Source: Rostratula benghalensis
Taxonomy: Eukaryota; Chordata; Aves; Charadriiformes; Rostratulidae
Direction: 5' to 3'
Assembly: GCA_013399305.1 (NCBI GenBank)
Contig: VXAI01000087.1
Span: 2,701,336-2,765,335, forward strand
DNA: 64,000 nucleotides
Shown piece after piece: positions 38,301 through 50,905 of this stretch. Every line of letters starts with the position of its first letter. The first letter of the stretch is position 1. Under the pieces are notes generated by a model. It was given only the letters and a program-made list of their open reading frames with translations, did not search any database and had not been told where the DNA came from. Both the position numbers and the translations under genes were made by a program.

Positions 38301-40639
38301 CTGCTAGATTATTTATTACAGATGGATATTTTAGCTAAAGCAGAAAAAAAAAAGGCTGGTCTTTCTCTACTGGAGCTTTCAAATACTTGCTTAATATTAA
38401 TGTCTATGATTCCATAAGTCAGGACTGAAAGCACAGCTTGCAGAAACAGTACTCCCACTGCTAGTGTTGCTGACCTCATCTACGATGGACAGGTCCAGAA
38501 TCTTTATTTTAATCCTATTGACAATGCCTCAGTGGGAGTAATTACAACAGTCGGCCACAAATCCAGACCTCCTGTCACTGATATATTAGGGTTTTTCACA
38601 ACGAAAATGAGCAGCAGACAAGAAGGATGAAAACAACATGGGGTAGTGATTATAGCAAGATTTGTCAACCCCCTTCTGTATTAACCTGCTACAAACATAT
38701 GACAATTTGGCATGGGAGACATTAGAAATACAAAATGTTTAATCTTCCACAGTATCAAAAATAAAATTTGAGATCATTTGGGTGGTGTTGTTCTCTTACA
38801 AGATAGTTGGCTGGTAGATGACAACATCAACCACCAGCCCTTTTTAGCCAGTGTATCTGAAAGGTTTAGATAAACTGAAAGCAGAACATCATAAAATAAT
38901 TCCCAAATGTGGATTTCAGTGTGAAATATTAGACATAAGAAATCCAGGAACAAAAGGAGACTTTATAACCTCTGATCCCCTTTTCCAATAATTTGTGTAC
39001 ATTCAAGCCATGACCATGTCTGAAACTGTAAATTACTTTTATAGTGAGAGATGGCATCTGTTATGCCTTCTCTGGCACCTAATATATATTGTTTTATAAG
39101 GAGCTTAGACTGTAGTATTTTATTTGTCTAACGACTATGTAATGATAAATGTCTAGCTAAAAAAGATGTTTATTTTAGCTTGATTTTTAAACTGCAATAG
39201 CATCTAAAGATTATTCATGTTTCAACCAAGGAATTATGTTGTATGGTTTAGCCAGAGTAAACTCGAGACTCTTAATGGTGCCTCAGCTATAGTGTGAATG
39301 ACATATCTAAATAGGGCTGTCCTGTGGCTGCATAACATCATCCACCAAATGTTTGCTGTTGCCTGTCAGGAATCTCTCAGACCTCGTATTCATTTCCTAA
39401 GCCTAATATGCCCTTGTTGTCCAAAGTCCTGCTAATGTCTTTTGAGAGTTGTTCACATGGTGCTGTTCACACAAATAGAGATCCAGAAATAGGCTGCTTG
39501 CTAAGTAATAGTAATTTATTCTGATTTTTCCACCAAATGGAGTGAAATCTTTACTTCTGTACAAATCTGCTTAAAAAAACCCCCAACCCTGATTATGTCA
39601 TCGTGTGTGCCTTTTTAACTTATCTAGTTGCGAGGAAACATGGGCACAAAGAAATACTCTGATGTTTTCCTGGCTAATTTATACACAAGGAGAAGGCAAT
39701 CAAGTTGAAGAACACATCCTACAAATCAAAGAATACCCAATGTCACTATACTGTAACAGCAAAATTACTTTGAATATAATGATACTCAATAAGTACATAA
39801 AAGTCTGCATTTAAATGGCAATTAAAGAAACTCTAGCATAGTCTGAGCAGAATTAATTAACTGAGTGCATTAAAAGTTGTGCATTGAGGCTATGACATAA
39901 TGTTTCTCTACATTTTCAGAGTTTGCAAGGACTTGGGCATGTTCCTCTCACTAACTTTCTTGGGAACCACAAATATAAAGCCACCGTGAAAATTTGGGAA
40001 AAATTAACATGAGAGATACAAAGACACAAAAATGCAGACAGATGCAACTCTATTACTGAGAGGAGTTCAAGAGTGAAAGGTCGGTCAGAGAAATGAAAGG
40101 AGAAAAGATATTCAGGCCTTCCTGTTCATTCTTTCCTTTTTTTAAAAATTTCTTTTGCCTTCCACCATGCTCTTCCCTCAGGATTAGGTTTGCAAGCTGC
40201 TCAAGTCGCTTCTGTGCAGTTGGGTGACAGCTTGACTGATTATCCAGATTGGAAGCAAGAGCCCCACACTTTGCAGAACATACTGTAGGTTTGTGACAAA
40301 AAAACAAAAAAAATTAATCCATGCCTGAAGTTTTGTCATCAGGAGAAACTGTATCTGTCTTCTTCAGAAGGTTCTCAACCAGTCAAGAGAATTAATGGAA
40401 AATGCACTTGATTTTCTTATAGCTCCTGCATATTTGGGTTTTGGTTTTCTTTTTTTTTTTTCGCGTTTACTGACTGGATAGTACTTAATTATGAACTATT
40501 TTTAATTTTTCCTAAAATATCTGTTAAAACTACAGTTACTAAGAATTCAGCAAATTTACAGCCGCTGACTAATGTATGTTAGGAAAGTTACAATGTTCTG
40601 ATAGGAAAGTTGTATCGTTATCTAACTGAGCGGAATAAC

Positions 40640-41060
40640 ATAGAATCATAGAATGGTTAGAGTGGGAAGTGACCTTAAAGATCACCAAGATCCAACCCCC
40701 CTGCCCTGGGCAGGGATACCTCCCACCAGAGCAGGTTGCTCAAAGCCCCATCCAGCCTGGCCTTGAACATTTCCAGGGATGGGGCAGCCACAGCTTCCAT
40801 GGGCAACCTGTTCCAGTGCCTCACCACCCTCACAGGAAATAATTTCTTTCTGATATCTGATCTAAATCTCCCCTCTTCCAATTTAAAGCCATTACCCCTT
40901 GTCCTGTCACTACACTCCCTGACAAAGAGTCCCTGTAGGGACTCCTGTAGGCTCCCTTCAGATACTGGAAGGCTGCTATAAGGTCTCCCCAGACTCCCTC
41001 AGCCGGTCGTCATGGGAGAAGTGCTTCTCTCCTATGATGCATCTCCTCATCTCTTTAGAT
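40640..41060 (-). mobile_element. CR1 LINE, 3' part with end of ORF2
   Basis: The plus strand starts with ATAGAATCATAGAATGGTTA, followed by CCAACCCCCCTGCCCTGGGC, CTTGAACATTTCCAGGGATG and CCTTGTCCTGTCACTAC: the reverse complement of a CR1 3' end. On the minus strand the last stretch of ORF2 is open (40881-40675), with HWNRLPMEAVAAPSLEMFK and the C-terminal WEVSLPRAGGLDL, the usual end of the CR1 polyprotein. The 5' side is truncated, and the region just before it (about 41000-41060) seems to have a small internal deletion. It is the best preserved CR1 copy in the window. It cannot be active because most of ORF2 is missing. Confidence 0.95.
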
Positions 41061-41588
41061 ACATCAGCAGACAACAGACATTACTGTACTGAAAAGGAAT
41101 TGCCTATGCAAACTACATTGCAAGCAGTGTTTTGTTTTGGGGGTATTTTTTTGTTGGGGTTGGTTTTTTTTTTCCTAAAGAGATGCAAGAAAAAATTATG
41201 CTACATTTTTCACATTCCTGTATTAATGGGGTTTTTAAGTGGTTTTTTTTTGTTATGTTTGTTTGGGGTTTTTTTCCCTAATATTTCCTAAATACATAAA
41301 TACTGTTAATTAAATTAATACAATACATTGCTTTCATGAGCTTTTTCTCAATTTTTTTGCTTCCCTCTTCTTGAAGTGTAACTCAAACAATCAGGCACCA
41401 AAAATCTCTATATAGTCTACAGCATAGCTTGCTTGCCTTATGCAGTGTTGGCACTTAAATAATAAACCGAGCTTCCTGAATTCAGGAGGGACTTGGATGG
41501 TGGCAATGCTGTAATTCAACTCCTGTGACATTGTACAGGTTCTGTACAGCCATACTTTGTCCATACACAAATGAACCCTTTGAGGTAT

Positions 41589-41641
41589 TTAATGCATATT
41601 CGGGCTTTGTGATATTTTTGTTAATGCATATTCGGGCTTCC
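41589..41641. repeat. Tandem duplication, 32-bp period
   Basis: TTAATGCATATTCGGGCTT occurs at 41589 (first two bases as TT of TATTT) and again at 41621, separated by a short spacer of T-rich sequence. The copies of the 19-base block are identical. Probably a slippage duplication. Confidence 0.88.
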
Positions 41642-41956
41642 CCAACATGTTTTGGGGAAGGTTTCCTCCCGTTTTCTGCTGAGAATAAAATACATTTAAA
41701 AACCTACAAGCAGTAATGAAAATAATTTGGGCAGAAGAGGGTGTAGATGTCATGTAGTTTGGGTGTACTTGTTTTCTAAATAAAAATAGATTATAATCCA
41801 ATCATTGATAAACCCTTTGGAAAACATAAAAATAATTTGAAAAGAAAAATCTTTTAATTTAAAGCCAACAAGATTGCCACGGTCTACTTATCTGACCTTC
41901 CAAGCCTGTGTATCACACGCTTTTGGGTTTAATGAAAAAAGTCTTTAACCTTGAAT

Positions 41957-42487
41957 ATTGTATTCACTTTTGAGCCACTCACTACAAGATATTGAGGTGC
42001 TGGAGCATGTCCAAAGAAGAACAGCGCTGGTGACGCATATGGAGAAAAGCAATGAAGCTGGTGAAGGATCTAGAGAACACGTCTTATGAGGAGTGGCTGA
42101 GGGAACTGGGGATGTTCAGTCTGGAAAAAAGAAGGCTTAGGGGACACCTTATCACTCGCTACCTAAAGGTAGTATAGCTCTTGCCTGAAAGGAGGGGTCG
42201 TAGTGAGGTGGGAGTTAGTCTCTTCTCCCGAGTAATGAGCAATAGGACAAGAGGAAATGGCCTCAAGATGTGCTGAGGAGGTTTAGATTGGATATTAGAA
42301 AATAACTCTTCACAGAAGGGGTTGTTAAGCATTGGAATGGGCCACCCAGGGAAGTGCTTTGAGTCTCTGAAGCTATTTAAATGATGTGGTATTTAGGGAC
42401 ACAGTTTAGTAGCAGACTTTGCAGTGTTAGGTGTATGGTTGGACTGGATGATTTTAAAGGTCTTTTCCACCTAAATGACTCTATGAT
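41957..42487 (+). mobile_element. CR1 LINE, 3' part
   Basis: In plus orientation the order is GAGGTGCTGGAGCATGTCCA, GAGGAGTGGCTGAGGGAACT, GGAGTTAGTCTCTTCTCCC, AGAGGAAATGGCCTCAAGAT, AAGCATTGGAATGGGCCACC and GGTCTTTTCCACCTAAATGA, ending in CTCTATGAT. This is a CR1 3' end with the last part of ORF2 and the short 3' UTR, about 530 bp. The ORF2 remnant is interrupted by frameshifts and stops. It belongs to a different subfamily from the copy about 900 bp upstream, judging by the 3' UTR wording, and is inserted in the opposite direction. Confidence 0.93.
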
Positions 42488-45400
42488 ATTAAAGATAGAA
42501 ATGTACAATGGAATCTTAAAGTACTGGCTGCTAGGCAGACCCTATTATTTTTTATCTCGTCTATTGATTTTTTTTAAGCAACTTCATCATTTTAGAATCT
42601 TTTAGCCTCATTACCTCAAATCAAACAAGCAAAAAAAGAGCATCTCACTCCAAATAGCAACCTCACTATGCTGCACTGCTGCAACACAACTACGAGTTGA
42701 TGACCTTTTATACGGAGCAGTGGCTGTGTGCCCTGACATGTGCATCTCTAATGCCTAATAGGCCCCTTGAAGGCTCTCATCCCCCTTGCCAAATGAACAG
42801 TCATAATTTTGCCAGTTTGGCTGTCAGAGCCCTGTGATCAGGAAGCCACTGTGTTTTTCACCAAACCCCACAAAAGCAGTTTCCAAATATCTGAAAAATA
42901 CCCTCTCGCTCCTTGGTTGCCCCTTTTCTCCCTTCCTAGGAGCAACGTCAAGAAAATTCCAGGAGAACACAAAGTGGTGAAGGGAAGACTAGGGATAGCT
43001 TTTCTGATAGAATTACTTACAAATTATCATCAAAGGGAGGGTTGAAATACAGGTAAATTTTGGCCTATCGTAGGCACATCAGCCAGATCTGCCAGCCAAA
43101 CAGATCTAGGTATGCTGAGATTAAATTTTCCAACTTGTCTCTCATCCTTCAGAGCTGTTCCTCAACAGACAAGTCCCATGGCTGTGAGGGATATCTAAAT
43201 TGTCACAGGAAGAGCATATACAGGCAGCTAGGAACTTCTCAAGATGCCTACAGCCTGAGATCAGCCCCTCTGAGACTTTCCAGGAGAGTCCATGTATTGA
43301 TCTGCCTGATTGACTTTAAGCATGAGCAGGCATGGGTGAGACTGTGTTGGCTCCAGCCAACTGGAGGATACCAGGACAAGTTTTCCTTCCCAGGATGCCA
43401 TGAAGTTCACCTGCACTTGTCTCTAAAAGCGTGGATGCTCAGCCAGTCTGGTTTTGCTCAAAGAGTCAACACTGATGTCCGAAAAACAATGTAGCTGCAC
43501 CTACTCTGACAAAGGAGTTTCCCAGTAGCAATTTACTTCTGCAAGGCGTAAAAAATACTTGTGGAGACAACAGTACTAGGTTTACTTTACACCATAGATT
43601 CCCTCCTCATTCAGATGACTCCCTCCTGATGCCCCAAAATCCTGCTTCACACAATTATCCAGTTATAAAATAAATATAATGGGAGAGTTTCCCATTAAGT
43701 CCTCTGAGATCCTTTCATGAAAACATTTTGTCCCCTGTGAAAAAAAGGAAGGTCTTTGGGGGGAATCTTAGAACATACAGTTCAAGGATAAAGTTCTTTG
43801 TAAAGGAAGTGGTGCAAATTGATCCGCTGCTGTAGACTTCCTAAAGCTTTGAGACAATCAACTTGATGTGGATGTTTAATTCAATTTAACTGTAATGGTG
43901 CTTAATAATTGGCTGGCAAGAAATAAATCTGGAGGGCTTACTCATAAAATAGAACAGAAGCAGGCATCTCTCTAAGCTTTCCAATTGAAATGAAATTAAA
44001 ATAACTTAATAACACATTTTGTTTCTTTTGGACAATGACCTACCATTACCGTTCCAGGCCTCAATCCAGAAGAAATTTTTCACAGGTTTCTGTAACACGT
44101 TCCTCAAGGCCATCATTATACAAGCAAGCAAATCCATCCAAACAAAAGGCTAGCTTCTAAAAACTCACAAGATAGAAATTACTCCGCTTCTGCACAACGT
44201 TGCTGCAGAATCTAAAAATAATTTGAGTTGCATGTCCTGGTCTCAGATATTCCTAAAGTTAATGTTGATTGTCTTTCTTACTCAAAAAAATATACCCAAG
44301 CCTATCAATCCATTCCAATGCTTTTGCAGGAACTTTAATGCGAAAAAGCAAATGTTCTCCACAGTTACATTGGAATGGGAAGAAATATAAATACTTCCAG
44401 AAAGGAAACAAAAAATACACAAATTTCTTTAAGAAGGGATTCCCTTCCAGGTTCACCGAAGCCAACAAAATTTTTATCAGTGCATAGACTGGAAATTTAA
44501 ACTGTCTGTGTAAGAATGTAACTATAGTCTTTCAAAATAAAAAATACATTTAACCTCTTTATCTAAAGATTCAAATTTCTATTTATTAAGAGATTACAAA
44601 TACACAGCTTCCCTTTAATGAAAAAATGAAAATTAAAATAAAGGCAAAAGATTACCATAGTTATTCACTGGTATGAAACTGAACTGGAATAAAACGTGAA
44701 GAAACTTTTTCTGGGCTTGCTTCAGTAAGTGTATGGTAAGAAAAAGCATTGCTAACTCTGGCAGATATTTCTGCTGCAAGTTTTTATGAGAAAACTTCCC
44801 AGATTCGCACACTGCTTTAATTCCAAATAGTACAGCACGAGTTGTGATACTGTGAAATGAAGTTGTCTTTACTAATTGCATACTCTGAGCAGAAGTGTGT
44901 CTTATAGCAGTGAGCGTATCAAATCTGCCTGGCTGATCCTTGCGATTTGGAAATGTCACTTTCTACTAAGCACAGAGAAAATAGGGAGGGGCAATAAAGC
45001 CGCTCAAAGATAGCAGCCATCCAAAAAGATAAAGGACACGCTGAGGAAAAGCAGACAACAGATTGCAGAGACAGAACAATCACAGATGGAAGCCAGGTGG
45101 GTGGGTCAAACTTTAAAAAAAAAAAAGGTTTATTTTCATATTTAAACAGTACCCCGTTGTGTAAATGTTCAGCAAAGAACTGATAAGAAAATGGATTTGT
45201 AAGTGCGTTTGAACAAACAACATGTCTTATAGTCAAGAGGGGCTTAGTCGTATATAATTAAGGGATAATGTGCACGGCTGAAGAGTGTATGATACAACAA
45301 GCATTTTCTGCAAGTGATTAAACCCCACTGCAAAACAAAGGAGCTAGATACCCAAGGAAGCTTTATGGAGCCAGCATGGAGTAATCTTAAAACACTGAAC

Positions 45401-47109
45401 TTTCGTTTGCTGGAAAAGACAAGAGGATATTCATCTAACCATAGAAAAGATTTTTTTCACTGAAAACACTGTGAACTCCCATGCTGCTTCTGCCACCTAT
45501 TCAAGCTCTTTAACTAAGATTATCACACTTTCTGCCTCACTGTACACTACTATTACATTAAATCCTTTAAACACCCTAAGAGCAGCTCTGTACACATCCA
45601 GGTTCACTGGATCCGTGTGTAATCATAGTTCTTTGCGAATTTCCAGAAACTTAGTAACGTTGCTCGGCTGAGCAATTACAGCCCCAAGGGCATGATCCAA
45701 ACCCACTGAGGTAATGGTTGTCTTGGAGTATGGATGACCTGAATCACGCCATAAAAACAAGGCAAATGAGGATTGATCAAAGATCCACCTAGACCACTGG
45801 CTTGTTTCTGGCCATGACCAACGCCAGATGCTTACAAAAGTGAAGACAGAGCAAGGCAGAGGCAGGGGGGACCTGCATCCAACAACCAGGTGCTAGCAAT
45901 CAGGAGCTACCAGCCACCTCCATCTCTTTGCTTAATATCCCCTGAAAAACTTTTCTTTCACGAGCTCATCAAATTATTGTCATAAACCACCAGAGTTCAT
46001 GCAAGTGATTATTCACCTGAATGTTAAAATCAGCGTTATTTCTTCTAAGAAAGTATACATAGGGCCTGCTTCCACACAATTCCTTACATAGCTGTAGGTT
46101 ATACGCACACAACCACGCCAACACTTGAACCTGGGTAATGCTGACATTAATGCTACCACAGCAGGCAACTCTGTGTGGCTTTCAAATGCCCAAAAAGCTG
46201 AGTAAATAGCACATTCCAAACACAAACCGTTAGAGGGGCTCTGTGCAGTGTCACTGACTACGTAGCCAACTCAGGTATTGTCACAGGGGAGAGCGCAGTA
46301 CAGACACGTGAACAATCTCCATTGCATCTGGCCAGCTGTCAGGTGTATTTCCAGGAATATCGATACTCCAAGGCATTTACAAAACTTTTAAGGATTTGGA
46401 AACTTAGAATTCCTCCCTGTGTCTTTTATTTTGTGCCTTGGGGTTCAGCTTTTAACAACTGAAAGGGAATAGGAAGAATAATAATATAACTTGAATGCAT
46501 CCACATTAATACCTTTGTTTGGACCTAGGGTGTGTTTTTGAAGTGATTTCCCAGACATCCCTCCTTACCATATTTTGCTTCACATCAGTCATCTGAGAGC
46601 ACGTGAACCGGTTTGCTTTCAGAGGCAAATAACCAGAAGATGTGCTTCAAGAGTGAAGCTAATGCACTCCAACCACAATTGGATCAGATTAGGCCTACCC
46701 CAAAATAAAGCCCCCTGAAATTTATTTAGTGTGGACATCAGGTCCTCAGGAATAATTATTTTGTTTACATATCCATTCCTATTGTTCCATGCTCCTTGCT
46801 AGTGACACCATCATGAGGGGAAAACACGAATTCTTTATTTGGAGAAGCTTTAATTGTTGGCTTTGATTGACGAATAAGTACATAAATTATCTAATATACG
46901 TAGAACTGACTCAGCATCCTAATTGTGAACAATTTGTAACTCAAACGATTTTTCTTCCATGCAAGTAATTCTTCAAACAGCTCTGTGTAGCTTGTTAGAA
47001 AGACAAATTTACAGATGTTGGCTCTTCAGCCTCGGAAACTACACAATCCTTTGAAAAAGAGCAAGATACTGAAAGAGAAGCAATGAAGGAAGCAAGTTGC
47101 TATAGTCAC

Positions 47110-47182
47110 AAATTAAGAAAGAAAAAAAAAAAAAGAAAAGAACACAGAAAAAGGAAAGGAAAGAAAAGAAAAGAAAAAATAG
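47110..47182 (+). repeat. Purine-rich low-complexity tract (GAAAA-rich)
   Basis: About 70 bases of almost only A and G, with GAAAA and GGAAA units after a run of A. An open frame rich in Lys and Glu over it is composition-driven and not a gene. Confidence 0.9.
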
Positions 47183-47282
47183 TAAAAGCCAGTTTACAGA
47201 AGTGGGGGAAAAAATGTAAGTTTATATCACATTCAATAATAGACAATGGGAACCAGTTTGTCCCTACATAACACGCCTGCAG

Positions 47283-47487
47283 TTCTCAGGAGAAATTCTC
47301 TTTGTGTTAGGGAAGTGCCCTTACAGCCCACGGCAGAATTCAGTTTTCCACTTAGGGGGGAATTTAAGGTTTCAATTAGGCAGCTCCCAGAAGAAATACT
47401 CTCCATGTTAGGGAAGTGCCCTCACAGCCCATAGAAGAATTCAGTTTCCCAGTCAGGGAGTGGAATTTAAGGCTTTCAATTAGGCAG
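47283..47487. repeat. Tandem duplication, 2 copies of about 101-104 bp
   Basis: Copy 1 is 47283-47383 and copy 2 is 47384-47487. Shared blocks are TTAGGGAAGTGCCCT, CACAGCCCA (TACAGCCCA in copy 1), AGAATTCAGTTT, GGAATTTAAGG and TTTCAATTAGGCAG. The copies differ by scattered substitutions and small indels, so the duplication is older than the 33-bp one at 29.4 kb. Open frames in this area carry the repeat twice but match nothing I know. Confidence 0.92.
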
Positions 47488-50400
47488 GTCTATTCAGAAA
47501 TCATTCATCATTCTCAAAAAGGATGGACTGCCAAGGAAGAAATGAAACATATCTCAAGAAGGCGTGAAAGTCATGGCAATGGCTCAGGGGACAGCAGGTA
47601 TTGTCTCTGATACAAAGCATTCCCTAATATCTCCCTGGGCTCTAATACATTTCCATCTTCAGTTCTCCTACACTACCCAAAAGCCTACTGGTCCTCTAGT
47701 ACCACTGCCCTTCTTGCCCATTCTTGCAACTTTCTGTAACTTTCTGTGTTAAATATTAATGTTTTCCTTCTGAATGATAAAACCAAATATATAATTACAC
47801 TTTAATTAAGGTTAATCTTACAAGAAAAACAAAGTTGGAAAAATTCAGAGAGTAGAGTGGCAGTGGAGGTCCACTAGGCGTAAAGGGAATGGGGCTGAGC
47901 AGTGGAAAAGAAAACAGGCACGCAGTCCTCACTCAGGGTCAGTTCCTTCCCTTCCCTTCCCAAGTTTTCTGATTGTTCAGCCAGATGAATTTCCATTATA
48001 CAACCCAGCTCCTTATCACCAGCAAGCACACAAGTCCAATAGACCTACTGATCTCAAACGGGTCTCCTCCGAGACAGTGACAGGAAAGCTACACAAAGGC
48101 AAAGGGTTGGCCAACTCTGACACTGGATTTAAATACAAAGTCAGATTGGGACCTGGGCATCCTGAGTCTGCCATGAGGACTTCAGCAGGAAAAAAGGGGC
48201 TGTTGGGAGGGAAACGTCAACAGAAACTGCAGCAATGTGATACAGAGAAGGAATATTTTTAGAGAAGTCGTCGTCCAAATTAATCTCTTGATCTCCACTG
48301 CCTAGCTGACAACAGGCCGCAGACTCAGGATGTTATTCCTCCCAAGATTTACAACACCTAAATTTCAGTGTCACTATGTAAATGCTTTCATGTGGAATGA
48401 GTAGCTAAGTTCTTATTGGAGTCTATGCAGACACGGGGCTCGGTTCTGAGCCGCCTAACTGCAATTGCCTAGTCCAGTCTGAGAAAGGCTACCCTGACAG
48501 GACCCCATCCAATGATCCAAAAGAGTATAGGTCTTCTGTGACCCCTGTATCACACCTGCCAGCCCACACAGATGTGTTGTATACTATACACCACCTCAAA
48601 CATGACCAGACAAACAATGTTTATGAACCCAGCCCCAACCTCTTGCAAATGGTCAGTGGAATTGCTCTCCAGACGACAACTTCAAAGTAAATCCTGCTCT
48701 CAGTTACTTATCCTGACGCGCCAACATATAAGGCAGCCAGTCATAAAAATTACCAGTAATCCTCAAATGGCACCCAACTGCAGAGCCTCATAAAATATCT
48801 CCTGTTTTCACATGCAAGCAGTTTATCTAGCATCCTATGATAGGTGGGTAGTGATGAGAAATGAAAAGAGCAGATTATCTACACTTCTCTATCAGACCTG
48901 CCTCTATTAAGTACCAAATAGATCCATATACATAGCGTTGTAGAGCTTTTTATAGCCTGTCACACAAAGTCGTGGTGACTGAACTGAAGTGAGTAATGAA
49001 TGCCCACGGGGAATGAGAAACCAAGCTGAGGTTGGCATATCCGAGCCCTGGAGTTAGACAACTGGTGTTCTGTAACTGGTTATCTCAATTCAAAATAAAA
49101 GACTGGTGAAGTTACATTGTTTATGATTATGTTAGGCTATTTATGATATTTACGTGGAACATGATGAAAATTAATTTGATATGAACGCAAACGTTAGCTG
49201 GCAATTTACTGCACTACAGCAGCAGTACAGATAGAACACAGATTTGAAGATTCTTAATTCCACAGGGACAATGTGAGCACGTCTATGTTTGTGGGCACGT
49301 GTGTGCACATGTGCATGCTTCACGAGAATTCATATCTCAGTGATGTAACTGGCCTATTAGGCATTCAGAAATGAACGGTTGGGGTAGCAAATAGTTTGGC
49401 TCAGGCCACGAACAAGTGAACATTCTCAATTATTAACGACTGTGGAAAGCTTGAGTGGTAAAAAACTTTATCAAGTACACATTGATTCTTAAAAAAAAAA
49501 GAAAAAAGAAAAAAAAAAAAACCCAACCCTCTATTTGTCTTTCCATGTCTCATCTTTCTTCAAACTTTGGAACAAACTAACATATGACATCACTGAAATA
49601 GCAGATGCAAAAGCCATATATTGGGCTTTTTGCCACTATGTGCATGAAGCTACAAGCATTAATTATGGACACTTCTGGGGGATCTGGGAATCCCTAATTA
49701 ACATTCTACTTCCCACACTACAAGAGGTGCCAATCCCTTTACCCAGACACTAATTTTCATGTTGAATTACAAAGGCACTTTTGTGCATTTTTTGTCCTTT
49801 TGGTTTCCTTGTCCTATAAGGTCCATAACTCTACTCTGGTTGAAACTCTATTCTGCATTTAACCTGCAGCTTTTAAGATACTTAACAATTACTGATAATT
49901 TTGTCAAAATAAAGCAAAATTTCTATTCAAAGCAAGGAGCTCTAAGATGTAAAAGGAACATACAAAGCTGACTGGAATCTTCCTCCAGTGCAGGGACAGG
50001 TTTTAACTGTGCATACCCACACAGTTGACATCAGTGTCACACAGGGTGACTTTATTGTACATACTTGCGAGAATGAGCCCAAGTGTATATCACCACTGCA
50101 GGCATACTGGTTTTCAATAGCATCTCTGGATGGACTTAAATCAGAATATCTTCCCATCTGTCCTCTGCACTTATGCTTTTCCAGGAGTGCCAGAGGTTTC
50201 AAACAGCCCATACTCAGTGCTGGGTTTTCACTCATCCTCCTTCAGTCTGGAACACTGCATGTCTTGTGGATTAGCAATCAAAAAAAACTGTTTCATCAAA
50301 AGTCTGAAAATGGGAGGTAGTGGAAAAAGAAATGGAATTTAATGTGAAAATAGGTAATGCTAGGGTTGCTGTACTGATTGCTCTTTTTTTTGCTTTTTTT

Positions 50401-50820
50401 TTTTCTCTTTTTTATTTAATATTGAATTCACTTACAACCTCTGCTTTTTATTTGCACTTACAGCCTCTGCTTTTTATTTGCAGTGAAGCTGCTATAAAAT
50501 TTTCCGTCAGCTGTAGCCAGTTTGCAGTATTAAGGGCTACTGCTGTTCAATTTAGAAATACAGATTCTTGACCTTTTCCATGATGATGTTTCTACAACAT
50601 CCTTTGGCAGCAAAGCTCATAGTCTAATCGATCAAATAGTAATTGTCCTAAAAGTTAATATAAATTGTTCTTGACAGTGCTTAAGCACATAGCATTTTTA
50701 TTTACATCCACTGACATATGAAAATAAAATACTCCTTCGATCTTTGTAACTCTCTGTAACAAATTGGCAGACTTAAGACTTTGTGCAGGAATAAAAGAGC
50801 TCATGTGTTCTGCCTTGCTT

Positions 50821-50905
50821 AAAAAAAAAAAAAAAAAAAAAAACAAACAACAAAAAAACCCCCACCACAAAACAAAACACACCCCCCAAAAAACCCCAAA
50901 ACCTC
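50821..50905 (+). repeat. Poly-A followed by A/C-rich low-complexity tract
   Basis: About 23 consecutive A, then a tract of A and C (CAAACAACAAAAAAACCCCC and similar) with almost no G or T. I see no retrotransposed gene body upstream of the A run, so it is classed as low complexity rather than a retrocopy tail. Confidence 0.85.

Noticed and set aside
43060..43494. Open frame of 144 codons, plus strand
   Set aside because: One of the longest unexplained frames in the window but it shows no motif, signal peptide or repeat pattern, and lies in intron 3 opposite to transcription. Consistent with chance in a slightly GC-richer segment.
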